Of a stretch of 51,925 bases of DNA, positions 1-8,620 are shown in pieces. The stretch spans positions 1-51,925 of the forward strand of contig JAFTRY010000032.1 in NCBI GenBank assembly GCA_017462035.1, written 5' to 3'. A program made the position numbers and the translations under genes. Every line of letters begins with the position of its first letter. Within the stretch, counting starts at the first letter, position 1. The notes under the pieces were generated by a model. The model saw nothing but the letters and a program-made list of their open reading frames with translations. It had not been told where the DNA came from and ran no database searches. This DNA comes from Clostridia bacterium (lineage in GTDB: Bacteria > Bacillota > Clostridia > Oscillospirales > CAG-272).

Positions 1-200
1 AAGATACTCTCCATCACTTGCTAAGCGGAAATCGCATTTTTGCCAAATCCATTATTAGCAAGTGAAAATGGGTATAGTCACAAAACCCTCTATAAAAATA
101 GAGAGCTATCCCGTAAAATTTGTTGATTGAATTATGTGGCATTTCTATTATATCACTATTTTTGATATTTGTAAATATCTTTAGCGAAGTTTTATCAAAT

Positions 201-377
201 TACCTTCCGGAAAGGTAGAAAAAGCCTCCCTTGTGTAAAGAGCTTTTTTACGTTCATCTATGCCTTGTCAATTTTCCTGACAAGCACTGCATTTGTGTCC
301 ACAAATGCAAAATACGGCATACCTCTCTTGAGATATACCGTATTCTTGCAAAACTGTCCTTTAGGGTACGACCCTAA
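201..377. repeat. Cluster of five short perfect hairpins in a gene-free region
   Basis: Positions 1-490 contain no convincing gene. Within them lie successive small inverted repeats: TACCTT/AAGGTA around 201-217, CTTGTCA/TGACAAG at 264-284, TGCATTTGTG/CACAAATGCA at 288-309, AATACGG/CCGTATT at 311-344, and TTAGGGT/ACCCTAA at 361-377. The pairing is read directly from the sequence. Whether they are terminators of a gene to the left, part of a structured RNA, or ends of a mobile element cannot be decided here. A 72-codon open frame at 265-483 overlaps them but has no ribosome binding site and low-complexity content, so it is not called. Confidence 0.5.
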
Positions 378-490
378 GGTTTCGCCTCTTTTTTGCGTTG
401 TTCTAAAGCGGTGGTTGGTGAGTTGCGATTCTAACGTGACGGGAAGTTTTGACGGGGAAATTGAAATTTTTGTAAAAAATTAAAAAAGTC

Positions 491-519
491 TTGCCAAACA
501 GGGAAAGCTGTGGTATAAT
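491..519 (+). promoter_or_regulatory. Sigma-A promoter for the small protein at 558
   Basis: TTGCCA at 491-496 and a perfect TATAAT at 514-519 are separated by 17 bases. The AAGAAAGGA ribosome binding site and ATG of the next gene follow within 40 bases. Confidence 0.8.
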
Positions 520-557
520 GAAAGGGTAAAAGAAAAGAAAAAAGAAAGGATTTGATC

Positions 558-788
558 ATGAAAAAGGTAATTTGCAAGGTAGAATACGATACCGAAAGCG
601 CCACCGTCGTTGAGAAGCGTGTATGCGGCGAATTTGGTGACCCTGCCGGATATGAGGAGACCCTGTATCAGACTCCTGACGGAAAGTTTTTCTTGTACGT
701 AAACGGCGGTGCAGAGTCTGTTCACGCTAAGGAAGACATTAAGAGAATGTCCGCCGCAAAGGCAAAGGAATGGCAGGAAAACGCCTGA
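558..788 (+). CDS. Small hypothetical protein, 76 aa
   Basis: I do not recognise this protein family. It starts at the ATG at 558, seven bases after AGGA of a good ribosome binding site; an in-frame TTG at 552 lies too close to that site to be the start. The product begins MKKVICKVEYDTE, is soluble, mixed charged, and has no signal peptide or membrane segment. A central GDPAGYEETLYQTPDG stretch and a C-terminal helix rich in Lys, Ala and Glu suggest a small folded domain. It is a single-gene transcript: a consensus promoter lies 40 bases upstream and a strong terminator 37 bases downstream. That isolation and its normal codon use support a real gene; no function is proposed. Confidence 0.75.
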   Translation: MKKVICKVEYDTESATVVEKRVCGEFGDPAGYEETLYQTPDGKFFLYVNGGAESVHAKEDIKRMSAAKAKEWQENA

Positions 789-824
789 CACGATCCAATA
801 GACCCGTCATCGGACGGAGAACAC

Positions 825-882
825 AAGGCATTCGTGCGTACATCGTAGGGCTTTAGAGGATGTACGACGGATGCCTTTTTGT
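825..882 (+). terminator. Intrinsic terminator of the 558 gene
   Basis: An outer stem AAGGCATTCGT/ACGGATGCCTT encloses an inner stem GTACATC/GATGTAC and is followed by a run of T. The gap from here to 996 holds nothing else that I recognise. Confidence 0.75.
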
Positions 883-995
883 TCGTCGAAAAGTGAAACA
901 GGACTTGGAAGAAAAATGACGAATTTTGCAATAATAAAAAATGAAATATGTTATTACATCGGATAAATAAAATCAATATCTGCTTTATTTTGCAA

Positions 996-1562
996 TTAAG
1001 AGGGGATCATGGTTCCCCTTAAGAGCTGTTCAAAGTGCTCCTCATAGGGGAAGAATAAACGGGCACCCAGCAGGTGAAGGATCCGTAGGGAGGCATACTG
1101 ATACGTGGAGAGAGGTCGATCCAGAGCGTCGTCTGATTGAGCGCAAACCAGGATGTCACTGTCGGTAAAGCCTGAGATTATGAGAGAGTGGTAGAACTCC
1201 CCTTGGTCGTTGGCAAGCTGGATCACGTCGGCGAGGGCGATCTGGGCGGGGGTCGTAGCGACCTCGCCGTAGGGACCCGCTCCGCCGTTAGCGGAAACAA
1301 ACTCGGGTGCACCGGTGAGGAAGGAATACAGCTCATCCACTCCCGTCCAGGCGGGGGCTCTGTCCTCTGCCGTTCGGTAGTACCAGCCGAAGGTGGGAGT
1401 GTCGTTGGTTACGCCGCAACCGGCAAGGATACACTGGGAGACAAAATTGGTGCAATTGCCTCCTTGACCCGTAAAGTCAAGAAAAAGAGGGTTTCGGGAA
1501 AGTGCCCACCGCTTTGCGTATACCACCGCGTTTTCACGGTTGTAGGGAACCTCAAGTAACAT
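996..1562 (-). CDS. Amidase-domain protein (Amidase_6 type), 188 aa
   Basis: This resembles the putative amidase domain (Amidase_6) common in Clostridia and Bacillus, a papain-like fold thought to act on cell-wall or peptide amide bonds. What shows it: YNRENAVVYAKRW near the start, then GGNCTNFVSQC with the candidate nucleophile Cys37, and a later YHSLII segment around residue 130 that would supply the histidine. The start at 1562 follows GGAGG by eight bases; longer in-frame starts at 1577 and 1631 lack such a site. There is no signal peptide or membrane helix, so it would act in the cytoplasm or leave by an unknown route. It is divergent from the 1704 gene. The family is fairly secure; the substrate is unknown. 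Confidence 0.8.
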   Translation of the reverse strand: MLLEVPYNRENAVVYAKRWALSRNPLFLDFTGQGGNCTNFVSQCILAGCGVTNDTPTFGWYYRTAEDRAPAWTGVDELYSFLTGAPEFVSANGGAGPYGEVATTPAQIALADVIQLANDQGEFYHSLIISGFTDSDILVCAQSDDALDRPLSTYQYASLRILHLLGARLFFPYEEHFEQLLRGTMIPS

Positions 1563-1625
1563 ACTGATGACCTCCATTTTTGTTGTGTTACTTCTTATTC
1601 TATGCGAAAAAGGAGCAAGAGTTGC

Positions 1626-1654
1626 TTGCATTTTTGCCTTGGATATGCTATAAT
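1626..1654 (+). promoter_or_regulatory. Sigma-A promoter for the YhaO/YhaN pair
   Basis: TTGCAT at 1626-1631 and TATAAT at 1649-1654 with a 17-base spacer, 50 bases before the ATG at 1704. Confidence 0.75.
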
Positions 1655-1703
1655 AGTATTGAGAAAAAATTGTGCCGCCGTGAACGGCACGGAAGGATTT
1701 TTC

Positions 1704-2819
1704 ATGAAGCTGTTACATACCGGAGATCTGCATTTGGACAGTCCTTTTTGCGCCCTGGGAGTGGCTGATGCCCAGGCGCGCCGGGAGGGGCAACGAAGGC
1801 TTTTGCGCCGTATATTTGACTGCGCTAAGACCGAGGCGTGCGATCTGATTTTGATTGCCGGCGATCTATTCGACGGCAAATACGTGACCCCGGAGACCGA
1901 GGCACTTTTGTTGCGCCTCCTTCGGGAAACACCCTGTCACGTGGTGATCGCGCCAGGCAATCACGATCCCTTTACAGAGGATTCATTTTATCAAAAAACA
2001 ACATTTCCTGAGCGGGTGCATGTGTTTTCCGCTCCCACCCTTCAAGCCTTTGAGTTCCCCCAATGGAACGCGAAGGTATACGGCTATGCCTTTTGCGGGG
2101 GAACCCTGGCGGAAAGCCCGCTCAATCAGGCTTCACTTGCCGAAGAGAAGACGGGGATCCGCTTGCTTTGTGCCCATGGAGACATGGGGGCTCCGCTGTC
2201 CAGATATTGCCCGATGACGGTTTGTGATATTGTAAAATTCAACATTCATTATGCCGCTTTGGGACACGTGCACACCCCGGATGAGGACTATTCCTTCGGA
2301 GAAACGGTGATCCGATACTGCGGAGTGCCCGAGGGGCGCAGCTTCGACGAGCCGGGGGAGGGCGGTGTATGGATCGTTACCCTGGAGGAGGGAGTTCCGC
2401 CCAGGATGGAGCGGAGGATTCTTTCTGAGGAGCAATATGAGACGGCGGAGGTAGACGTGAGCCAATGCCATGACCGAGACGCGGTACAGGAAAAGCTTCG
2501 CGAGATCGCGGCACCGTATCTTGCTAAAAGCGGAATGCACCTCCGTGTGGAGCTGATCGGTACCCTGGATCCGGAAATTTCTTTTGAAGAGTTAGCGGAA
2601 ACAAACCCGCTCTTTTCTCTTCGTAATTTCACTGTTCCCGCCTTGGACGGAGCGGCGCTTAGTGAGGACGTAACCTTGCGGGGAGCTCTTTATCGGATCC
2701 TGTACCCTTCGTTGGTGGATGAGCGTCCCGAGACGCGCCGCCGCGCCATCCGGGCGTTGCAGATCGGACTTGCGGCAATTGACGAGAGAAGGATTCCCAC
2801 GGAGGAGGATATGGTATGA
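1704..2819 (+). CDS. Metallophosphoesterase DNA exonuclease, YhaO/SbcD-like, 371 aa
   Basis: This is a calcineurin-like metallophosphoesterase of the SbcD/Mre11 group, closest in gene context to Bacillus YhaO. These enzymes use two metal ions to cut DNA ends and work with an SMC-like ATPase. All metal-binding motifs are visible: D8 and H10 in GDLHLD, GDLFD at 53-57, GNHD at 85-88, H158 in CAHGD and GHVH at 187-190. The start at 1704 follows a GGAAGGA site by six bases; an earlier in-frame ATG at 1602 overlaps the promoter. The stop overlaps the start of the next gene by four bases (ATGA), so the two are translationally coupled. The role in double-strand-break repair is inferred from the family. 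Confidence 0.9.
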   Translation: MKLLHTGDLHLDSPFCALGVADAQARREGQRRLLRRIFDCAKTEACDLILIAGDLFDGKYVTPETEALLLRLLRETPCHVVIAPGNHDPFTEDSFYQKTTFPERVHVFSAPTLQAFEFPQWNAKVYGYAFCGGTLAESPLNQASLAEEKTGIRLLCAHGDMGAPLSRYCPMTVCDIVKFNIHYAALGHVHTPDEDYSFGETVIRYCGVPEGRSFDEPGEGGVWIVTLEEGVPPRMERRILSEEQYETAEVDVSQCHDRDAVQEKLREIAAPYLAKSGMHLRVELIGTLDPEISFEELAETNPLFSLRNFTVPALDGAALSEDVTLRGALYRILYPSLVDERPETRRRAIRALQIGLAAIDERRIPTEEDMV

Positions 2820-5065
2820 AAATTCTGGAACTCCATATTACGGAATTTGGCGGACTGAGGGACCATCATCTGACTCTGGACCGCGGGCTGAATATTTTTG
2901 AGGGGGAGAACGAGGCGGGGAAAAGCACGGTGTGGCTTTTCATTAAATTTATGCTCTACGGATTGCCCCGAAAGGGTCAGGAGGAACGGGAGCGTTCGGT
3001 GAGCCGAGACGGACACAGTGCCAGGGGGAGCATGAGAGTGCTTCACGGGGGCGAGGAATATTTGATCGAGCGAAGCTTTACGGAAGGAAGCCGAAACGGA
3101 ACGGAGCGGTTGGTGACTACCCGGTGCGGCGACGGTGAGGAGGTATTTCGGGGCGTGAACCCCGGGGAGTCGTTTTTGAAGGTTCCCAAGGAGGTTTTTG
3201 AGAGTACCTGCGGAATCGGTCAGACGCAGTGTGATGCCCTCGGTGGAAAGAAGGGAATGGATGCTATTCGGAATCTTCTTTCCGCGGCGGATGAGACTGT
3301 GGATGTGAAAAGGATCGAGGATAAGCTGGATCGGATCCGCGTATCCTATCGGCACAAAAACGGAAAGGGCGGACGGCTTGCCGAGCTTCGGGAGGAGCTT
3401 CACGCTGTAAAGCAAAGGTACAGCGCGGCAATGGAGACCCACCGCAGGCTTTCCGCGCTGAAAACCAAGATGGACCAGGGGGAGAGGCAGAGCGAGGAGC
3501 TTCAGCGGAAATTGAAGGAGCTGAGCCTGCTGCTGACCCAGATCGGAAAGTATCAGCTGCTTCAACGCTTTGACCGCTTGGAGGTGGACCGCCTGGAGCT
3601 TGTCGCCCTGGAGCACCAGCGGGAGGAATATCGGTTACAGACCCTGAAAACGGCATATCAGCCTACGGCATCCGACGTGGCAACTCTGCAAACCCTTGCC
3701 GATCAAGGAGAGCAGGCAGAGACGAGACTGATGGAATTTCGGTTAAAAAGAGAGCGGTTAGCGTCAACTAACAACATAGACGAGCCCCGGGCTCTGTACG
3801 GAAAAAGGCTGGAAGAACAGGGAGGAGTCGATGCCGTAAACGGTCGGGTTGCCTCCCTTAAGAAGAGGAAGATCGGTTGCTTGATTGCCTGCTTGGCATT
3901 CCTCGCGGTGGGTGGCATGTGTTTTGCTGTATTGCCTTTGCCTCTTCCAGCGCGGTTGGGTCTTTTGGGAGCAGCGGCAGCTTTGTCGCTTCTCTGCGGG
4001 ATCCTGTCATGCTTGAGTGCCAGGGGGGCTCGCCGTCTTGCCCGAGACTTTGGCACTTCTACCCGTCAGTGGTATGATCATATAAGTCGTTGCGAGGAAG
4101 CGTTCCGCTTGGCGAAGGAACGCGAGAGCGCGTTGAGTGAGGCGGAGACAGAAGTTCGGCTGGCAAAGACTTTGCTGGATGATAGTTTGTCTGAACTAAC
4201 TCAAAAGCTGATCCAGACTCTCCCGCTGAATGAGGCTGCTACGGTTGAGACGGCTCGGGGAGAGATTGCCAGACTTTCTGAATTTATCGCGAAGGATCAA
4301 GAGCTTTCACGAAAGGAAGAGCTTCTTGCTCACCGAATTCGGGAGGAGTCGGAGCGACTTGCCGAATATCAAGAATCGGAGCTTCGGCGGGAGGTTCCTC
4401 CCGAGGTAGCCGAGCTTCCTCCTCAGCAGGTTCAACGCGCGGAGCTTTCTCAACGGATGGTTCAAAGCCAGTTGGAGACCTTGGAGCGTTCGCTCAAGCA
4501 GACTCGGATCGAGGCAATTTCCTTGGGTGCTAACGCGGAGGATCCTCTGGCACTGGCAGACCGGATCGCCGAAATCGAGACGAGGATCTCTCGCGCCGAG
4601 ACATACAGTGAGAGCCTTGAACTGGCAATTTCCGCCTTGAATCAAGCGGCGGAGGTGATGAGCGGCAGTATTACACCTGCCCTGGGAGCCAGTGCCGGTG
4701 CCATGATGGAGCAGATCAGCGGCGGAAGATACCGTGAGCTTCGAACGGGAAGTGGGTTTTCTCCCACACTGTTTGGTACAGAGGGGCAGAGTGTGCCCAC
4801 AGACCTGCTGAGCTCGGGTACGAGAGACGCGGCTTATCTCTGTCTGCGGATCGCCTTGATGATGCAAATTTTCCCCGGGGAGCTTCCTCCTCTGATGATG
4901 GACGAGTCGCTTTGCCAGATGGATGATCGGAGGCTGGAGCGGGTGTTGGTTCTCTTGTCGAGGCTTTGCGCAGATCGTCTCCAGTGTCTACTCTTTACCT
5001 GTCACGGCAGAGAGGCGGCGGTATGTGAGCGAGAGCGGATTTCCTTTCGGAAGGTGGCACTGTGA
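2816..5065 (+). CDS. SMC/Rad50-like ATPase, YhaN/SbcC-like, 749 aa
   Basis: This is the ATPase partner of the preceding nuclease. The N-terminus carries a Walker A motif, GENEAGKST (30-38). Long heptad-rich helical arms follow, and the C-terminus has LLSSGTRD (664-671, signature motif), LMMDES (Walker B, about 693-698) and a switch histidine near residue 730 in FTCHGRE. At about 749 residues it is shorter than SbcC (over 1000). In the middle, near residues 353-400, there are two adjacent very hydrophobic segments that look like a membrane hairpin, a feature reported for YhaN-type proteins and absent from Rad50/SbcC. The complex may therefore be held at the membrane. A 4-base overlap with the nuclease gene supports a single complex. 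Confidence 0.88.
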   Translation: MKILELHITEFGGLRDHHLTLDRGLNIFEGENEAGKSTVWLFIKFMLYGLPRKGQEERERSVSRDGHSARGSMRVLHGGEEYLIERSFTEGSRNGTERLVTTRCGDGEEVFRGVNPGESFLKVPKEVFESTCGIGQTQCDALGGKKGMDAIRNLLSAADETVDVKRIEDKLDRIRVSYRHKNGKGGRLAELREELHAVKQRYSAAMETHRRLSALKTKMDQGERQSEELQRKLKELSLLLTQIGKYQLLQRFDRLEVDRLELVALEHQREEYRLQTLKTAYQPTASDVATLQTLADQGEQAETRLMEFRLKRERLASTNNIDEPRALYGKRLEEQGGVDAVNGRVASLKKRKIGCLIACLAFLAVGGMCFAVLPLPLPARLGLLGAAAALSLLCGILSCLSARGARRLARDFGTSTRQWYDHISRCEEAFRLAKERESALSEAETEVRLAKTLLDDSLSELTQKLIQTLPLNEAATVETARGEIARLSEFIAKDQELSRKEELLAHRIREESERLAEYQESELRREVPPEVAELPPQQVQRAELSQRMVQSQLETLERSLKQTRIEAISLGANAEDPLALADRIAEIETRISRAETYSESLELAISALNQAAEVMSGSITPALGASAGAMMEQISGGRYRELRTGSGFSPTLFGTEGQSVPTDLLSSGTRDAAYLCLRIALMMQIFPGELPPLMMDESLCQMDDRRLERVLVLLSRLCADRLQCLLFTCHGREAAVCERERISFRKVAL

Positions 5066-5121
5066 GAAGGGTGTATGGTCAAAATGACAATGGATGTGAC
5101 CGAATTTTTGGACATTTTGCC

Positions 5122-5152
5122 TTTGGATTTTTTTAATAAAATATGTTATAAT
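5122..5152 (+). promoter_or_regulatory. Probable promoter of the carD-like leader
   Basis: A perfect TATAAT at 5147-5152 is preceded by TTTGGA at 5122-5127 with a 19-base spacer. The -35 is weak, but the -10 is in the right place to start an RNA just inside the first hairpin of the leader. Confidence 0.55.
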
Positions 5153-5273
5153 GATAGGGTGGAGTCGGTGGCTCCACCCTATCAAATATGTAGTAGTTCC
5201 CTGGTGGGGAATCGTACACAACGTGTTGTTTGATACCAAACGTAAGTCCGGTTGTATCGCAACACGCTTTTTT
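5153..5273 (+). ncRNA. Structured leader or small RNA ending in an intrinsic terminator, upstream of carD-like gene
   Basis: Between a TATAAT box and the carD-like gene lie three inverted repeats. The first is GATAGGGTGGAG/CTCCACCCTATC at 5153-5183. The second is a small TTCCC/GGGAA hairpin near 5195-5209. The third is CGTGTTG (5222-5228) pairing with CAACACG (5260-5266), enclosing GATAC/GTATC and followed by six T residues. The last is a typical intrinsic terminator placed 35 bases before the next start codon. This is either a cis-acting attenuator for the downstream regulator or a free small RNA of about 115 nt. I could not match it to a known riboswitch or 6S RNA by eye. Confidence 0.6.
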
Positions 5274-5307
5274 ATTGGATTTTTTGTTGGGAAGAAGGGA
5301 GAAGGCA

Positions 5308-5832
5308 ATGTTTCAGATTGGAGGCTACGTCACTTATCGGGCAGAGGGAGTGTGTGTGATACGGGATATTCGCGAGGAGTGCTTTGGCGGGACGGGAATG
5401 GGAGAGTCCTACTATGTTTTGGTTCCTCTCAATGACGAGCGGTCTACCATATTCGTTCCGGTTGCCAACGAGAAGCTGGTGGGAATGATGCGCCCCTTAC
5501 TTTCCTCCTCGGAAATCGTGGCACTGACAAAAGAGCTCGGGGAGGAGCGGCTTTCCTGGCTGCCCGATAGCCGAAGCAGAAGCACGATGTTTCGGGATAT
5601 TCTCGCCGGGGGAGATCCTCGGGAGTTGATCGTTCTGGCGAACACCATCCGTGAGCGAGCCGAATGTGAGATGGAACGGGGAAAAAGACCTACGGGAACC
5701 GATCTGGCGGCAAAGGCGCGGGCGGAGAAGCTGCTTTTGGACGAATTTTCCGCTACTACCGACCTAACCTCCGTGGAACAAATCACGCCTCTTTTGCGAG
5801 GTGAGCTGATCCCCGAGGCAAGGGGAACGTAA
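5308..5832 (+). CDS. CarD/CdnL-family transcription regulator, 174 aa
   Basis: CarD/CdnL proteins bind the RNA polymerase beta subunit through an N-terminal Tudor-like domain and stabilise open promoter complexes, notably at rRNA promoters. The product starts FQIGGYVTYRAEGVCVI, the usual opening strand pattern of this domain. Residues from about 60 onward form a helical region, with the common PREL-like segment (GGDPRELIVLANTI) and the AEKLLLDEF helix. Length is close to other clostridial members. The ATG at 5308 follows GGGAGAAGG; open frames further upstream run into the leader terminator and are not used. Its expression may be controlled by that terminator. The nearest gene downstream is 570 bases away, so it is probably monocistronic. 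Confidence 0.85.
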   Translation: MFQIGGYVTYRAEGVCVIRDIREECFGGTGMGESYYVLVPLNDERSTIFVPVANEKLVGMMRPLLSSSEIVALTKELGEERLSWLPDSRSRSTMFRDILAGGDPRELIVLANTIRERAECEMERGKRPTGTDLAAKARAEKLLLDEFSATTDLTSVEQITPLLRGELIPEARGT

Positions 5833-5838
5833 TTAACA

Positions 5839-6200
5839 TATGGAAAGCAACCCTTGGGCGACCCGTGAAGAAACCCAGCCATTACCGAAAGATTCCGTCC
5901 GTCGGAATCCACGGCAATTCCACCAACCACCCGAAGGTGTCCGTATGAACCTTCGGGTGAGACTTTTTCCATAGCAAAGCCTCCCCGGCGCATGGAGCGG
6001 CGGGGACGCAGGGGGATTTTCAAGGGGGAACGCCTTGAAAACGTTTTCTTCGCCATTCTTTGTCGTTTAACAAAGAATGGCTAAACCTACACCAAAGTAA
6101 TTTTCACGTTCAACAAAGAATGGCATACATCTACACCGAGGTAACCTTACCATTCACTAAAGAATAGCATGAACCTGCACCGAAGTAATTTTATTGTTCA
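5839..6200 (+). repeat. Dispersed hairpin repeat, copy 1 (forward)
   Basis: The copy carries the full four-hairpin core: CACCCGAAGG stem (here with a slightly altered loop), CCCCG/CGGGG, TTTTCAAGG/CCTTGAAAA and the GCCATTCTTTGT hairpin. It begins with a 5' arm starting TGGAAAGCAACCC that is shared only with copy 3. About three degenerate 45-bp tail units follow. It fills the gap between the carD-like gene and the promoter at 6325. Confidence 0.9.
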
Positions 6201-6324
6201 GTACCGCTGACCATATATGAGTAATTCACAAAAAAGTGATAAAATATTTGGATATAATCCACATACTAACGTAAAAAGAAAGAAAGTTAAGACGATTTCT
6301 GAGTTCGAAACATGAAATAACTAC

Positions 6325-6353
6325 TTGAAAAAGAGTTGAGGGCGGTATATAAT
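6325..6353 (+). promoter_or_regulatory. Sigma-A promoter for the 6400 lipoprotein
   Basis: TTGAAA at 6325-6330 and TATAAT at 6348-6353 with a 17-base spacer. An in-frame ATG at 6352 lies inside the -10 box and so cannot be the translation start. Confidence 0.8.
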
Positions 6354-6399
6354 GTACTCAGTGATCCGGTGGGATCATGAGAAAGGATGGTTACGTATC

Positions 6400-8559
6400 A
6401 TGAAAAGAATGTTGTTTGTCCTTTTGGCACTGCTGATGGTGTTCGGTATGGCGGCGTGCAATAAGGATCAGAACGGGGACTCATCTTCCGATGCCCCCGC
6501 GGTAATCAAAGAATATGACTTGACTCAATTTACGATTGTGAGACCGGAAGGAAATAATAAGCTGATCTCCTCTGCCGTCTCTTCTCTGTATAATCAACTG
6601 AAAGAAAAAGGAATTACCCTGGAGCTGGCGGATGACTGGGTTGCCAATGAGAGCGGGATCGACGCGACTAAGCCCGAAATCCTGCTTGGCTATACCAACC
6701 GTCCTCAATCCGCTGAGGCAAAGGCTGAGATCGGTGAGGGCGAGGGCTATATTATTAAGTTTTTCGAGACAAAAATCGTCATTGTTGCCCGTAACAACGA
6801 GCTTCTGAGTCAGGCGGTCGATGCCTTTGTCCAGAACTACCTGGCAAACCTGGAGGGCAACGTCCTCAAAGCCGAGCTTGGAGGCAAGCTGACCGGTAAG
6901 CAGGAGGGCGAAAACATTATTACGCTGGTCAAGAGCGGCAAGGCTGTGTATAACATCGTTTACGCAGCAGAGACCGCTTCCAGCACCTTAAAGACCGCTG
7001 TCACCAATCTTCGCGACAAGATGAACGATCTTACGGATGCTGAGGTGGAGCTGACGAGCGACTACGGCGGTTATGATAAGAACGCCTACAACATTGTCAT
7101 TGGATCTACCTCCTTTGAGGAATCCCAGGATATGATGTATGATTTGAACGTTGACCAGTACGGCTTCCGGGTGGACGGTAACAAAATCGTGATTACCGGA
7201 CACACCTCCTATTTGACAGCCAAAGCCGTGAACATGTTCGAGGAGACGATCCGAAATCAGATCGAGCAAGAGGCTGACGGAAGCTGGTCCCTGATCGCGT
7301 CGATCCCGGATCAAGAGATCGGTCAGATGGAAGGCTGGCTGGTAGGACTCCCCGAGTTTACCGGCGGTACCTATAAGGGTGCTTACGAGTGCGGCAACGA
7401 GGCAGTTCAGCTTTATTATACCATGGTGAACGCCAACAAGATCGACGGCTACGTTAGCCAGCTGGCATCCGCCGGCTTTGCCAAAAAAGAGGATCACACC
7501 ATTGGCAGTAACCGTTACGTTACCTGTGTGGGCGAAAAGGGTCTGGTTCACCTGACTTACCTCCACAAGAACAAGTCCCTGGCTGTGATCAGCGATTCTC
7601 TGACTACCCACGTATACAAGGAAAGCGAGCCTGCTTATACCAAAATCACCGAGACCACGCTTGCTGTTTCCAGCTTGGATTTCAGCCACCGCGAGGTGCT
7701 GGACGGAAACGGTATGAGCTACATCATTACCCTGGAGGACGGACGCTTTGTCATTATTGACGGCGGATATGAGCAGGATAAGCACTTGATTTACAACTAC
7801 CTGGTGGACAACAACAAGAGAAGTGACGGTAAGATCGTAATTGCCGCTTGGATCTTCACTCACTCCCATGCCGATCACTACGGAGGCTTCAAGGGCTTTA
7901 CTCCTCTGTACGCGGATAAGGTACAGGTAGAATACTTCATTGCCAACACCGGCACAGATGCCATGTATGGCGGTGACCATGATACGTATTTGGAGATATC
8001 CATGCCGGAGGCTGTCAAGCAGTATTATCCCGGTGCCAAGATCATGAAGCCTCATACCGGACAGGTTCTGAAGTTCTGTAACGTGGAATTTCAGGTCCTC
8101 CATACCATCGAGGACTATGTTCCCGGTCTGATGTATTCCGAGAACAACGCGTCTATGGTATTCCGTGCTACCATCAACGGACAGACGATCCTGTTCATGG
8201 GAGACGGAGAGAGAACGCTTTCCAATCTTATGGTGAAGTATTACGGCTCCGAGCTGAAGAGTGACATCATTCAGGTCAACCACCACGGATACAGCGGCGG
8301 TACCGAGGAGCTTTACAGACTGGTGAATCCCACCTATTCTATGTGGACCACCTCTCAGAAGGCATTTGAAAAGCGTGTGTCCGGTGTGAAATATACCTGG
8401 GTTGGCGACGCTCTGGAGAGCAACAAATATCTCTACGACAAGCTGGGTGCTGACCATTGCTTCGTGGCGGATGGGAAGGTCGAGCAGATCACCTTCAACG
8501 CCGACAAAACCATAAGTGTGGCGTACTACGAGCCGGATTATAAACAGAGAACGAACTAA
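6400..8559 (+). CDS. Exported lipoprotein with C-terminal metallo-beta-lactamase-fold domain, 719 aa
   Basis: The product starts with a lipoprotein signal: a short Lys/Arg head, a hydrophobic core and a MAAC lipobox with Cys20, so it should be anchored outside the membrane. The N-terminal 400 or so residues form repeated alpha/beta modules that I do not recognise. The C-terminal third is a metallo-beta-lactamase fold, with HSHADH at 488-493, then a MGDGER segment and a VNHHGYSGG segment carrying later metal ligands. This arrangement resembles the detached MBL domain of ComEC-type and related exported hydrolases. The substrate is unknown. The start at 6400 follows AGAAAGGA. It is a single gene with its own promoter and terminator. 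Confidence 0.8.
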   Translation: MKRMLFVLLALLMVFGMAACNKDQNGDSSSDAPAVIKEYDLTQFTIVRPEGNNKLISSAVSSLYNQLKEKGITLELADDWVANESGIDATKPEILLGYTNRPQSAEAKAEIGEGEGYIIKFFETKIVIVARNNELLSQAVDAFVQNYLANLEGNVLKAELGGKLTGKQEGENIITLVKSGKAVYNIVYAAETASSTLKTAVTNLRDKMNDLTDAEVELTSDYGGYDKNAYNIVIGSTSFEESQDMMYDLNVDQYGFRVDGNKIVITGHTSYLTAKAVNMFEETIRNQIEQEADGSWSLIASIPDQEIGQMEGWLVGLPEFTGGTYKGAYECGNEAVQLYYTMVNANKIDGYVSQLASAGFAKKEDHTIGSNRYVTCVGEKGLVHLTYLHKNKSLAVISDSLTTHVYKESEPAYTKITETTLAVSSLDFSHREVLDGNGMSYIITLEDGRFVIIDGGYEQDKHLIYNYLVDNNKRSDGKIVIAAWIFTHSHADHYGGFKGFTPLYADKVQVEYFIANTGTDAMYGGDHDTYLEISMPEAVKQYYPGAKIMKPHTGQVLKFCNVEFQVLHTIEDYVPGLMYSENNASMVFRATINGQTILFMGDGERTLSNLMVKYYGSELKSDIIQVNHHGYSGGTEELYRLVNPTYSMWTTSQKAFEKRVSGVKYTWVGDALESNKYLYDKLGADHCFVADGKVEQITFNADKTISVAYYEPDYKQRTN

Positions 8560-8620
8560 ATATAGGGAATGGCTCAAAAAGAATTTTGAAACGCTTCTTT
8601 TATAATCGTTCAAGAAAAAA

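Noticed and set aside
265..483. 72-codon plus-strand open frame
   Set aside because: It overlaps four hairpins, lacks a ribosome binding site and does not look like a protein family.
5153..5273. 6S RNA or signal-recognition-particle RNA
   Set aside because: The transcript is too short and lacks the conserved loop motifs of either RNA; left as an unnamed leader RNA.
5151..5435. Plus-strand open frame across the carD leader
   Set aside because: It passes through the intrinsic terminator and is in a different frame from the CarD-like protein.
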